This document shows, piece by piece, positions 27,901-30,606 of a DNA stretch of 64,000 nucleotides. Position 1 is the stretch's first letter, and every line of letters starts with the position of its first letter. The notes beneath the pieces were generated by a model that worked only from the letters and a program-made list of their open reading frames with translations, was not told where the DNA came from and did not search any database. Origin of the DNA: Onchidella celtica (Eukaryota; Mollusca; Gastropoda; Systellommatophora; Onchidiidae); contig OZ007582.1 of the NCBI GenBank assembly GCA_963931925.1, positions 19,059,818-19,123,817 on the forward strand, in the 5' to 3' direction. The position numbers and the translations under genes are program-made.

Positions 27901-30261
27901 CAGGGAAGGAACCACAGATGACAGAATTTTAAACACAAAGTAACTAAGATTCCAAGCATGGCTGTACACACAACCAGTTACACTGAAAACCAAATAAAAT
28001 ATGATGACGATCTTTGCATTTCTTACTGGGCTTGGGCAAATCCACAGGGGAGGCAAGCAAGAGCCCAATGCTAGACTTGGGAGTTTCAATGCTAGTTATG
28101 GGCCCTAACGTGGATCCCACAAGCCCCGGGCCCACCAGAAAGTTAAGGCCAAGCGGGTGTGACCCTGCTAGTCCAAGATCAGCTATGACTACAGTGGAGC
28201 CGGCAGTAGTGGAAGATGTGACTGCTGCAGCAGCCGTTGTTGTGGTTGTAGTGGTAGCTGCAGCTGCCGTGGTGGTGGTGGCTGTTGCGGCAGATGAAGA
28301 AGTAGAAGAGGAGAGGGCGGTGGAGGAAGATGCTGAAGCTGTTGACGCAGCCAAGGAGGAAGGAGTTGCCAGTGGCAAAGACGCAGGAATTGGCAAGGAT
28401 TCAGAAGTTAAACGCCACCATTCCGTGCCACCTAGTTAGCAAAGGTTAAAGGTTACACCAAATCTACATAACTGTCTACAATAATCACTATATATACAGT
28501 AGCCTCCACCCTGCACCCAACGCAATTCTTATTTCAAAAAATGTCATTCAATAAAAGAAGCGCTGTTCACACCAAACATTAGAACGCAAAATCATAAAAG
28601 TAGGAAATTGGTCAAAATTCTGCTAGTCACGACTGTTAGTAATTTTTATCTCTAGTATGTTAATCGTAATTTTAATCTCAATTATGTTAATCCACACAAC
28701 TCAAAAAAAATATATTTAATTCAGTGGGCTATGGTTACCTAAATAAGCACATCAAAAATATCTTTTTCCTGCTTCTACACTGTATACAGCATTCCACAAT
28801 GCTAAAAACAAATGTCTTCGCATTGCTTTTCTCTCCAGGTGCTTGTCAATGCACCTCTCTAATTATTTCATGTGAGGTGTTAAATGGTGGACCATTTGAA
28901 TTTTTATGCTACATGAATAAAATGCAACTGATTTTTTAGGAACATTACATTTTTATGTAATCTGAACTAGCGTTAAATAGTTTAGTGGTGTGAAAAATGG
29001 GAGTTTTTTAACAAAGCAGAGCAGAATGCAAGGATAATAATTCCAACATTAATAGCACCAATTTGGATGCTCTTATTTAGCTAGTAAGGTGCACAAAATA
29101 AAAAATTGATATTACTATGCCATAGCCTCCAAATTTACTTCTACTCTATTTTTAATGGAAATCTTCACACACTACTTTTTGGCTTACCGACAGTGCAGAG
29201 ATTCACCACTGAAGGTTCAAGACATCTATCTCTGCTAGTGGACTATTCTGCTTTCCCCTGCTTCACTTCAGTGTCTTTTACTTCACAGGGCAAAGAAAGC
29301 TCTGATGCTACTCTGTATGAAATATTTTCACCTATTCAAGTGTGTGACTTCACTATTCTACTAGGCATGTTAGTGGTGTATGTAATTACTACGTACTAGG
29401 CCTGAGAGAACGTTAAAATTTTGCTCTAGCATAGCTTACCTGCAGCAAGACTGTGGCTAAGAGCTGCGGCATGGAGAGGGTTTGGGATTGCACCCAGTCC
29501 TCCGAAGAGTCCTGGGAAGGCCGCTGGTTGAGCCAGGAGGGAGTATGGACTAGACATGTGAGCCAGGTGGGGGAATGGAAGGCCAGCAGCTGCCAGGGAG
29601 TGGACCCCTGTAGGAATAGGTCAGGATAGGTAAGCAGGTAGGTGGATGGATGGATGGATGAATGGATGGATGGGTGGGTGGATGGATGGATGGACGAATG
29701 GGAGGATGAGTGGGTGGGTGGATGGATGGATGGATGAATGGATGGATGGGTGGGCGGATGGATAGAAGGATGAATGGGAGGATGTGTGGGTGGTTGGACA
29801 GATGGATGGATGGATGGATGAATTGATGGATGGGTGGATGGATGCATGGATGGACACAGGGGTGGATGAAAGGATGGAATGACAGATGGATAAACGTATA
29901 AATAAATCACATACTACTTTACTACTCAGGAAATATTTGTGGAAATACTTATTACTGGGCAAATAAGTAAATGGTCGGTGGTAAGTTAACTGATGAAAGA
30001 ACTAGCTCACAGATAAAGATATGAATGGGGGGGAAAAAAATCATAAAGTCTATACATGTGAAGGGAGATAAAAAGCAATAAAGTCTATACATGTGAAGGG
30101 AGATAAAAAGCAATAAAGTCTATACATGTGAAGGGAGATAAAAAGCAATAAAGTCTATACATGTGAAGGGAGATAAAAAGCAACATACCCAGAAGATGGG
30201 ATGGATCAAAGGGTAAGCCATGATTGGGGCTGGGTGAGGACTTTTTCTCATCTTTACTCAT
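855..30261 (-). CDS. BAZ2B: BAZ2 (BAZ2B-like) chromatin remodeller subunit, 5' portion of the gene, 26 exons
   Basis: Family knowledge: BAZ2 proteins are large nuclear regulatory subunits that pair with an ISWI ATPase (SNF2H/SMARCA5 class) and target it to chromatin; the fly homologue is toutatis. Seen here: 26 exons with GT-AG borders and matching phases totalling 4083 nt (1361 codons). Approximate residue positions are: EWWR segment ~82-85, Ser/Ala-rich disorder ~80-600, TAM/MBD 730-823, coiled coil 824-1060, DDT 1061-1178, WHIM1-like 1179-1240, acidic region 1241-1341. The order matches human BAZ2B, which is about 2170 aa, so some 700-800 residues with WSD, PHD finger and bromodomain should lie left of the window. 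The start ATG (30261) has A at -3 and an in-frame TGA 51 nt upstream (30310-30312) with no ATG between. BAZ2A is the alternative name, but invertebrates usually have one BAZ2 gene. Confidence 0.95.
1259..1562 (-). CDS. BAZ2B: BAZ2 coding exon 25 (acidic region)
   Basis: Acceptor CATTCAG, phase 2 in. It encodes [20 protein letters not shown], an Ala/Ser segment, an acidic block ([20 protein letters not shown]) and a Ser/Val-rich stretch. Human BAZ2B has the same order, with LRIIHAKKTGKRD followed by a long Asp/Glu tract. The donor is uncertain: phase-0 candidates are CAA|GTTAAC (used here) and AAA|GTCATT (exon end 1226). Both keep the frame into exon 26. Confidence 0.88.
2705..2950. mobile_element. 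Mariner-like MITE (246 bp)
   Basis: The ends form a terminal inverted repeat of about 37 bp with two mismatches. Both begin TATAGAGCAAAATTGTTG and continue through CTCCAG and TTTATGAAT. The outer TA pairs fit the TA target duplication of the Tc1/mariner superfamily. There is no coding capacity. It lies in the intron between BAZ2 exons 25 and 24, about 40 bp from exon 24. Confidence 0.75.
2991..3065 (-). CDS. BAZ2B: BAZ2 coding exon 24
   Basis: Acceptor CTTTCAG, donor CA|GTGAGT, phase 2-2 (75 nt). It encodes [20 protein letters not shown], then EGQLR. Nearly the same as human SEIDKNIDYMSNLRRDKWVV, then EGKLRKLR. Confidence 0.96.
3443..3552 (-). CDS. BAZ2B: BAZ2 coding exon 23 (WHIM1-like segment)
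   Basis: Acceptor GTTTCAG, donor ACTAA|GTAAGT, phase 0 in, 2 out. It encodes [20 protein letters not shown], then [16 protein letters not shown]. It matches human LKTKAFQAHTPAQKASVLAF, then LINELACSKSVV. WHIM1 motifs in this family help position the remodeller on linker DNA. Confidence 0.94.
3971..4042. repeat. Intronic ~72-bp direct repeat, copy 1
   Basis: Roughly 85-90% identical to 4619-4690, starting AGTGAAAGTACT and sharing the GGCAGATGAGGA core. Weaker similarity continues further right, to around 4165 versus 4795. The two copies bracket BAZ2 exon 22. I saw no second copy of the exon itself. Confidence 0.7.
4492..4593 (-). CDS. BAZ2B: BAZ2 coding exon 22 (DDT domain, part 3)
   Basis: Acceptor CTACCAG, donor GAG|GTAAAA, phase 0-0, 34 codons. 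It encodes [20 protein letters not shown], then [14 protein letters not shown]. It aligns with human LGEHLLNVGVNRDNVSEILQ, then IFMEAHCG. It is flanked on both sides by copies of a ~72-bp intronic repeat. Confidence 0.93.
4619..4690. repeat. Intronic ~72-bp direct repeat, copy 2
   Basis: Partner of 3971-4042, in the same orientation, 26 bp beyond the acceptor side of BAZ2 exon 22. It looks like an old local duplication rather than a mobile element, as no terminal structure is visible. Confidence 0.7.
5000..8952 (-). mobile_element. RTE-like LINE, near full length, with 13-bp target site duplication
   Basis: A 3953-bp non-LTR retrotransposon in the same orientation as BAZ2, in the intron between exons 22 and 21. 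CCCAGTTTTAATA occurs at 4987-4999 and again at 8953-8965, a clear 13-bp target duplication that fixes both ends. It holds a 5' region of about 690 bp without a recognisable domain (short minus-strand frames at 8436-8810 and 8282-8470), one long open frame, and a 3' UTR of only about 50 bp. Size, endonuclease type and short 3' end fit the RTE/RTE-X group; a related clade is possible. The open frame and perfect target duplication suggest a young insertion. Confidence 0.92.
5051..8266 (-). CDS. LINE endonuclease/reverse transcriptase polyprotein
   Basis: The open frame is 1043 aa from the first Met at 8182 and 28 codons longer to a TAG at 8267-8269. The upstream codons encode [12 protein letters not shown], the usual start of the APE endonuclease, so the real N-terminus lies before Met 8182 and no ATG is present in the extension. 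Numbered from Met 8182: endonuclease motifs ALQETRL (~35), GDFNARVG (~144) and DTDHALV (~238); RT core with [12 protein letters not shown] (~548), [11 protein letters not shown] (~613), [11 protein letters not shown] (~670) and the catalytic FADD (~734). A C-terminal C-x2-C-x12-H-x3-C cluster sits at ~1020. It copies LINE RNA at nicked target DNA. There is no visible break, so the enzyme could be active. Confidence 0.93.
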   Translation of the reverse strand, partial: TKSQKADVKCAPGKNRKILKLGTWNVRTMRPGLQQQDLTDIDSIRKSQIIDRELQLLNIDIAALQETRLPDSGSVKEENYTFFWQGLSSEQPRIHGVGFAVKNSLFNSIATPIGVSERIMTLRLNTRSGFTNIICVYAPTLTSSDETKDIFYEALQRTLHNIPLTEGLLILGDFNARVGADHSAWPKCIGHFGIGNINENGQRLLELCSVNSLCVTNTYFDLKRCQRTSWRHPRSGHWHQLDLILSRRKSLGCIKITRSLHSADCDTDHALVVSKIKISAKKIYRSKAPSIPKINVTAIRDESNRKSFEKLFAESMDNVTQCDSVDETWNTLSSKIHDCAIKSFGQHKVSNNDWVAQNSEILLPLIEQKKSAFNEYNKNCNQSTKTCLKNAKAKLQLEVRRCANKYWTDLCNSIQEANEKGDMKTAFSQMKVALGPIITKSAPLKSVNGEPITDKNEQLNRWVEHYSLLYSTEKNIPPDFEEHLQKLPIMAELDAEPSLVELSNAIDHLSAGKATGSDNIPAEVLKDLKGPLLPHLYNLLLQCWKEGVIPHDMRDAKIVTLYKNKGDKGDCNNYRGISLLSITGKAFARVILCRLQQLAEKVLPETQCGFRSKRSTIDMIFALRQIQEKCKEQNRPLITCFVDLTKAFDTVRRSGLYAVLKSIGCPPTLLKLIASFHTDMRACVNFEGCTSNSFAVNSGVKQGCVLAPTLFGIYFAALLKNAFGQCSGGVLINTRVDGSIFNVARLKAKSRTEHIMLQELLFADDAAIVAHDETTLQALINSLAKACDKFMLRISVSKTVVLTQGLRNPNPIMLNGSPLEQVGKFCYLGSTISGSTDITTEINARIGKAATAFGKLSKRVWNNSKLTIKTKVLVYQTCVLSTLLYGSETWTTYSKHERSLNSFHLRCLRKILKIKWQDRISNIEVLSRANIPSTQALLGKKRLRWLGHLHRMENDRIPRQILYGELATGNRPRGRPHLRFKDTCKVTMKAFNIDPNEWENLANDRSRWRQKLRSGTLAIDFKAKETYLTKRQRRNENTRQSEPKRLACNHCHRTLGSNIGRISHERSCQSK
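9337..9479 (-). CDS. BAZ2B: BAZ2 coding exon 21 (DDT domain, part 2)
   Basis: Acceptor TCCCACAG, donor GAG|GTAGAA, phase 1 in, 0 out. It encodes [19 protein letters not shown], then [20 protein letters not shown]. It corresponds to human VPNLSVLQEGLLNIGDSMGE, then VQDLLVRLLSAAVCDPG. The following intron (4594-9336) is stretched to about 4.7 kb by a LINE insertion. Confidence 0.94.
10237..10345 (-). CDS. BAZ2B: BAZ2 coding exon 20 (DDT domain, part 1)
   Basis: Acceptor TTTCCAG, donor GTAATA, phase 0 in, 1 out. It encodes [20 protein letters not shown], then [16 protein letters not shown]. It aligns with human PLPELPRIPGLVLSGSTFSDC, then LMVVQFLRNFGKVLGFD. DDT domains in ISWI partners contact the ATPase and linker DNA. 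Confidence 0.96.
10429..10539. mobile_element. Small fold-back MITE, copy 1 (111 bp)
   Basis: Ends CTGTTGTCAGGGGAC and, in reverse complement, CTGTTTGTTAGGGGAC form an imperfect inverted repeat. Two further copies occur at 32556 and 54793 with the same middle (TTTACA..., GTGAACA..., CTCAGTA..., CTATTTGGTTTTG-like). Superfamily not determined. It lies in the intron between BAZ2 exons 20 and 19. Confidence 0.7.
10601..11168. mobile_element. piggyBac-like non-autonomous element (568 bp)
   Basis: The ends are perfect 16-bp inverted repeats, TTAACACTTTCAGCCC, with the outermost TTAA being the target duplication characteristic of piggyBac. Just inside the left end lie three imperfect palindromes of the type CGCACACTGGTGTGCG (near 10620, 10665 and 10708), possible transposase-binding repeats. 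A 60-codon minus frame (10957-11139) ends inside the right terminus and has no recognised domain. Intron between BAZ2 exons 20 and 19. Confidence 0.85.
11400..11477 (-). CDS. BAZ2B: BAZ2 coding exon 19 (end of coiled coil)
   Basis: Acceptor TTCTCAG, donor AAG|GTAAAT, phase 0-0, 26 codons: [20 protein letters not shown], then ELKKAK. It matches human EQRRLELEMAKELKKPNEDM just before the DDT domain. Confidence 0.95.
12295..12357 (-). CDS. BAZ2B: BAZ2 coding exon 18 (coiled coil)
   Basis: Acceptor AAACCAG, donor ATT|GTAAGT, phase 0-0, 21 codons: [20 protein letters not shown], then I. It corresponds to the ERLKQEKRDEKRLNKERK part of the human protein. Confidence 0.9.
12869..13141. repeat. Degenerate ~70-bp intronic tandem repeat (about 4 units)
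   Basis: The units share a TACTGACA core, a middle with ACATCTNNAGATCTGT and an end ACATCACAAGACTGRTTTA, with about 70-80% agreement. The array fills much of the intron between BAZ2 exons 18 and 17. A weaker unit may lie at 12640-12700. Confidence 0.65.
13175..13249 (-). CDS. BAZ2B: BAZ2 coding exon 17 (coiled coil)
   Basis: Acceptor GTCTACAG, donor CAG|GTGAGT, phase 0-0, 25 codons: [20 protein letters not shown], then QEERQ. It aligns with human BAZ2[21 protein letters not shown], one of the clearest family matches in the coiled coil. Confidence 0.94.
13453..13625. mobile_element. Fold-back MITE, copy 1 (173 bp)
   Basis: Starts AAGCTGGGTTTTCAAGTG and ends, in reverse complement, AAGCCGTGTTTTCACGTG, followed on both sides by GGAAACGGAAA-type inner repeats. 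A second copy with a shorter middle lies at 53113-53236. No clear target duplication or coding capacity. Intron between BAZ2 exons 17 and 16. Confidence 0.75.
13774..13818 (-). CDS. BAZ2B: BAZ2 coding exon 16 (15-codon microexon)
   Basis: Acceptor ACCCACAG, donor CAG|GTACGG, phase 0-0, only 45 nt, encoding [15 protein letters not shown]. Gene finders could easily miss it. The residues continue the coiled coil. Confidence 0.85.
14568..14633 (-). CDS. BAZ2B: BAZ2 coding exon 15 (coiled coil)
   Basis: Acceptor TTCCACAG, donor AAG|GTAAGG, phase 0-0, 22 codons: [20 protein letters not shown], then TK. First of five consecutive small symmetric exons. Confidence 0.88.
14881..14996 (-). CDS. BAZ2B: BAZ2 coding exon 14 (coiled coil)
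   Basis: Acceptor TCTCTAG, donor GAG|GTGGGT, phase 1 in, 0 out (116 nt). It encodes [20 protein letters not shown] and [19 protein letters not shown]. This is similar in kind to the MRMEKELRAQQILE part of human BAZ2B. Confidence 0.9.
16591..16683 (-). CDS. BAZ2B: BAZ2 coding exon 13 (coiled coil)
   Basis: Acceptor TTGCAG, donor AAAG|GTTTGA (weak), phase 1-1 (93 nt). It encodes [20 protein letters not shown] followed by a Lys/Glu-rich helix. It belongs to the long charged coiled coil between the TAM and DDT domains. Confidence 0.87.
16684..19378 (-). other. BAZ2 intron 12 (2.7 kb)
   Basis: AT-rich intron between exons 13 and 12. Apart from the 20-base G run at 18378 I see no repeat with defined ends, no RNA gene and no missed exon. 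Exon phases on both sides already agree, so a coding exon here would have to be symmetric. Confidence 0.7.
18378..18397. repeat. Homopolymer run of 20 G
   Basis: Twenty consecutive G on the plus strand, hence a C run in the BAZ2 transcript. It could form a G-quadruplex on the non-template strand. Its exact length may be an assembly artefact, as such runs are hard to sequence. Confidence 0.9.
19379..19553 (-). CDS. BAZ2B: BAZ2 coding exon 12 (basic region after the TAM domain)
   Basis: Acceptor CTTCCAG, donor GTCAGT, phase 0 in, 1 out. It encodes [20 protein letters not shown], then [20 protein letters not shown] and on into a basic helix. In human BAZ2B this position carries AT-hooks with GRPP cores. 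Here the region is equally basic but no GRP core is visible, so DNA contacts through AT-hooks may be weakened or lost. Confidence 0.92.
19914..20015 (-). CDS. BAZ2B: BAZ2 coding exon 11 (TAM/MBD domain, second half)
   Basis: Acceptor CATGCAG, donor GTAAGT, phase 0-0, 34 codons. It encodes [20 protein letters not shown], then [14 protein letters not shown]. This matches the end of the human TAM domain (YLSRNGIMDISRDNFSFSAK, then IRVGDFYEARDGPQG). Confidence 0.95.
20754..20932 (-). CDS. BAZ2B: BAZ2 coding exon 10 (TAM/MBD domain, first half)
   Basis: Acceptor TTGCAG, donor AGG|GTAAGA, phase 1 in, 0 out. It encodes [17 protein letters not shown], then [20 protein letters not shown]. This aligns directly with the human BAZ2B TAM domain (DERELRIPLEYGWQRET, then GEVAYYAPCGKKLRQYPEVI). 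The MBD-like fold of BAZ2 proteins does not necessarily bind methyl-CpG; in BAZ2A (TIP5) it contacts RNA. Confidence 0.96.
21332..21397 (-). CDS. BAZ2B: BAZ2 coding exon 9
   Basis: Acceptor GATGAAG, donor GTACTA, phase 1-1 (66 nt). It encodes [19 protein letters not shown] plus a short acidic end. It forms the linker just before the TAM/MBD domain, as in human BAZ2B where a Ser-rich linker precedes the domain. Phase agreement with both neighbours supports the borders. Confidence 0.82.
21803..21929 (-). CDS. BAZ2B: BAZ2 coding exon 8
   Basis: Acceptor TTGCAG, donor GTAATG, phase 0 in, 1 out (127 nt). It encodes an acidic, Ser-rich linker including [20 protein letters not shown]. Likely disordered. 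Confidence 0.86.
22041..22068. repeat. C run followed by (CA)n microsatellite
   Basis: Eleven C directly followed by CA dinucleotides, in the intron between BAZ2 exons 8 and 7. Simple sequence only. Confidence 0.9.
22415..22501 (-). CDS. BAZ2B: BAZ2 coding exon 7 (short coiled coil)
   Basis: Acceptor TTGACAG, donor GAG|GTAAAT, phase 0-0, 29 codons. It encodes a charged amphipathic helix ([20 protein letters not shown]...), predicted by eye to be a coiled coil. Symmetric exon. Confidence 0.87.
22987..23271 (-). CDS. BAZ2B: BAZ2 coding exon 6
   Basis: Acceptor TTATTAG, donor GAG|GTTGGT, phase 0-0, 95 codons. It encodes a basic helix-like stretch ([20 protein letters not shown], then AALLSKHGV), followed by a linker with a PPRKRKNN basic cluster that could act as a nuclear localisation signal. 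The function of the block is not recognised. Confidence 0.85.
23523..23670. repeat. ~73-bp tandem duplication
   Basis: Two adjacent units, both beginning ATG(T/C)ACCATAAAAAT and continuing with TGATCTAAT / TGGTCTAAT and ACTATACA / ACCATACA. They are about 75-80% identical. The pair lies in the intron between BAZ2 exons 6 and 5. Confidence 0.7.
23813..23854. repeat. Perfect 21-bp tandem pair
   Basis: TGCAAACGAAACAAAATTGT plus A occurs twice in a row without mismatch, suggesting recent slippage. Same intron as the 73-bp duplication. Confidence 0.9.
23965..24087 (-). CDS. BAZ2B: BAZ2 coding exon 5
   Basis: Acceptor ATTTCAG, donor GTAAAT, phase 0-0, exactly 41 codons. It encodes a Ser/Lys-rich start ([14 protein letters not shown]) and an acidic end ([14 protein letters not shown]). 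No domain is recognised. The exon is symmetric, so skipping it would keep the frame. Confidence 0.88.
24406..25259 (-). CDS. BAZ2B: BAZ2 coding exon 4 (Ser-rich, polyalanine)
   Basis: The largest exon seen (854 nt, phase 1 in, 0 out). The acceptor is TTCCAG. GAG|GTCAGT is the donor that keeps the frame into exon 5; the stronger-looking GTAAGA four bases further would shift it. It encodes about 285 residues very rich in Ser, with islands such as [35 protein letters not shown] and [10 protein letters not shown], then an alanine tract of about eleven residues. The region is probably disordered, with short hydrophobic islands that could be binding motifs. Confidence 0.92.
25260..28026 (-). other. 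BAZ2 intron 3 (2.8 kb)
   Basis: Intron between exons 4 and 3. The first ~280 bp on the transcript side (27745-28026) is duplicated in inverted orientation upstream of the gene. A GAG-rich triplet stretch lies at 25640-25670. A possible degenerate TTAA-bounded element may span about 26530-26740 (ends TTAATCCTCTTGTGCC and GGCGTCC...), but its ends match poorly. No coding exon seen. Confidence 0.65.
27745..28033. repeat. Inverted-duplicated segment, original copy (end of exon 3, donor and intron 3 start)
   Basis: The reverse complement of this stretch reappears at 30607-32143, interrupted there by a solo LTR. Identity over about 265 aligned bases is near 95% by eye. It covers the last 7 coding nt of exon 3, the GTAAGA donor and the first 282 nt of intron 3. 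Confidence 0.9.
28027..28431 (-). CDS. BAZ2B: BAZ2 coding exon 3 (EWWR motif, Thr/Ala/Ser low complexity)
   Basis: Acceptor AACTAG, donor GTAAGA, phase 1-1 (405 nt). It opens with [13 protein letters not shown], equivalent to the GAEWWRTTD segment of human BAZ2B, which identifies the paralogue group. A long run of Ala, Ser and Thr follows (residues ~95-160), then a Gly/Leu-rich stretch and SPVDLPKP. The low-complexity part is likely disordered and length-variable. The last 7 nt and the donor belong to a segment that is duplicated in inverted orientation at 30607. Confidence 0.92.
28432..29439 (-). other. BAZ2 intron 2 (1.0 kb)
   Basis: AT-rich intron between exons 3 and 2 with no recognisable repeat, RNA gene or extra exon. 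Confidence 0.7.
29440..29607 (-). CDS. BAZ2B: BAZ2 coding exon 2
   Basis: Acceptor CTACAG, donor GTAAGC, phase 1 in and phase 1 out (168 nt). It encodes a hydrophobic, Ala/Leu/Pro-rich stretch including [18 protein letters not shown] and [19 protein letters not shown]. Human BAZ2B has a comparable Gly/Leu/Ala-rich segment just before its EWWR motif. No globular domain is apparent. Confidence 0.9.
29637..29890. repeat. (TGGA)n imperfect tetranucleotide array
   Basis: About 250 bp of GGAT/GGTG variants in BAZ2 intron 1, starting roughly 30 bp from the exon 2 acceptor. Its translated frames read as long His/Pro/Ser/Ile repeats and are not genes. Confidence 0.9.
30044..30183. repeat. 35-bp minisatellite, four near-perfect units
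   Basis: Units start at 30044, 30079, 30114 and 30149, each AAAGTCTATACATGTGAAGG plus 15 further bases; only the last base of the last unit differs. It abuts the donor of BAZ2 exon 1 (intron starts at 30188). Intron 1 is only 581 nt and mostly this array and the TGGA array. Confidence 0.95.
30189..30261 (-). CDS. BAZ2B: BAZ2 coding exon 1 (start codon)
   Basis: The exon encodes [15 protein letters not shown] followed by LPFDPSHLL, 24 codons plus one base. The donor is GTATGT at 30188-30183. The ATG context is AGAATGA, and an in-frame stop lies 17 codons upstream, so initiation here is plausible if the exon continues upstream as 5' UTR. An acceptor closer to the ATG cannot be excluded (CCAG and GCAG occur within 15 nt). 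The donor lies only a few bases from a 35-bp tandem repeat. Confidence 0.8.
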
Positions 30262-30606
30262 TCTGCTCGGCTGGACATGTTCAATGCTGCATGATGGATA
30301 TTGATAATCTCAGGGCTAGGCACTTCCTCGGTCAAGGTTCGGATAAGTTGGCAGGAATTTCACTTCCTCTGCTTCATCGCTATTACTGAAGAAATTTACA
30401 TGATCTTGAATGGTGATAAGCTGAACTTCATCATGACCATATCTGAAATGAAAGACAATTTGGAAATTTTAAAAGAATCTGTTCATAAAGTAAGACTATT
30501 CCTTAAACCAAGGCTTAAGGCGATCTGAGCTTTCATTGGTGGGTCCTTCTTTTTCTCAAATTAAATTTAAGCAACAAAAGTCTTTAATGAGGGAAAATAC
30601 TACTAT

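Noticed and set aside
28014-28439. Plus-strand frame of 141 codons with Val/Ala runs
   Set aside because: Antisense shadow of BAZ2 exon 3 and its Thr/Ala repeats.
29413-29962. Two minus-strand frames of 165 and 113 codons rich in His, Pro, Ser and Ile
   Set aside because: They are translations of the TGGA tetranucleotide array; only the exon 2 part at 29440-29607 is real.
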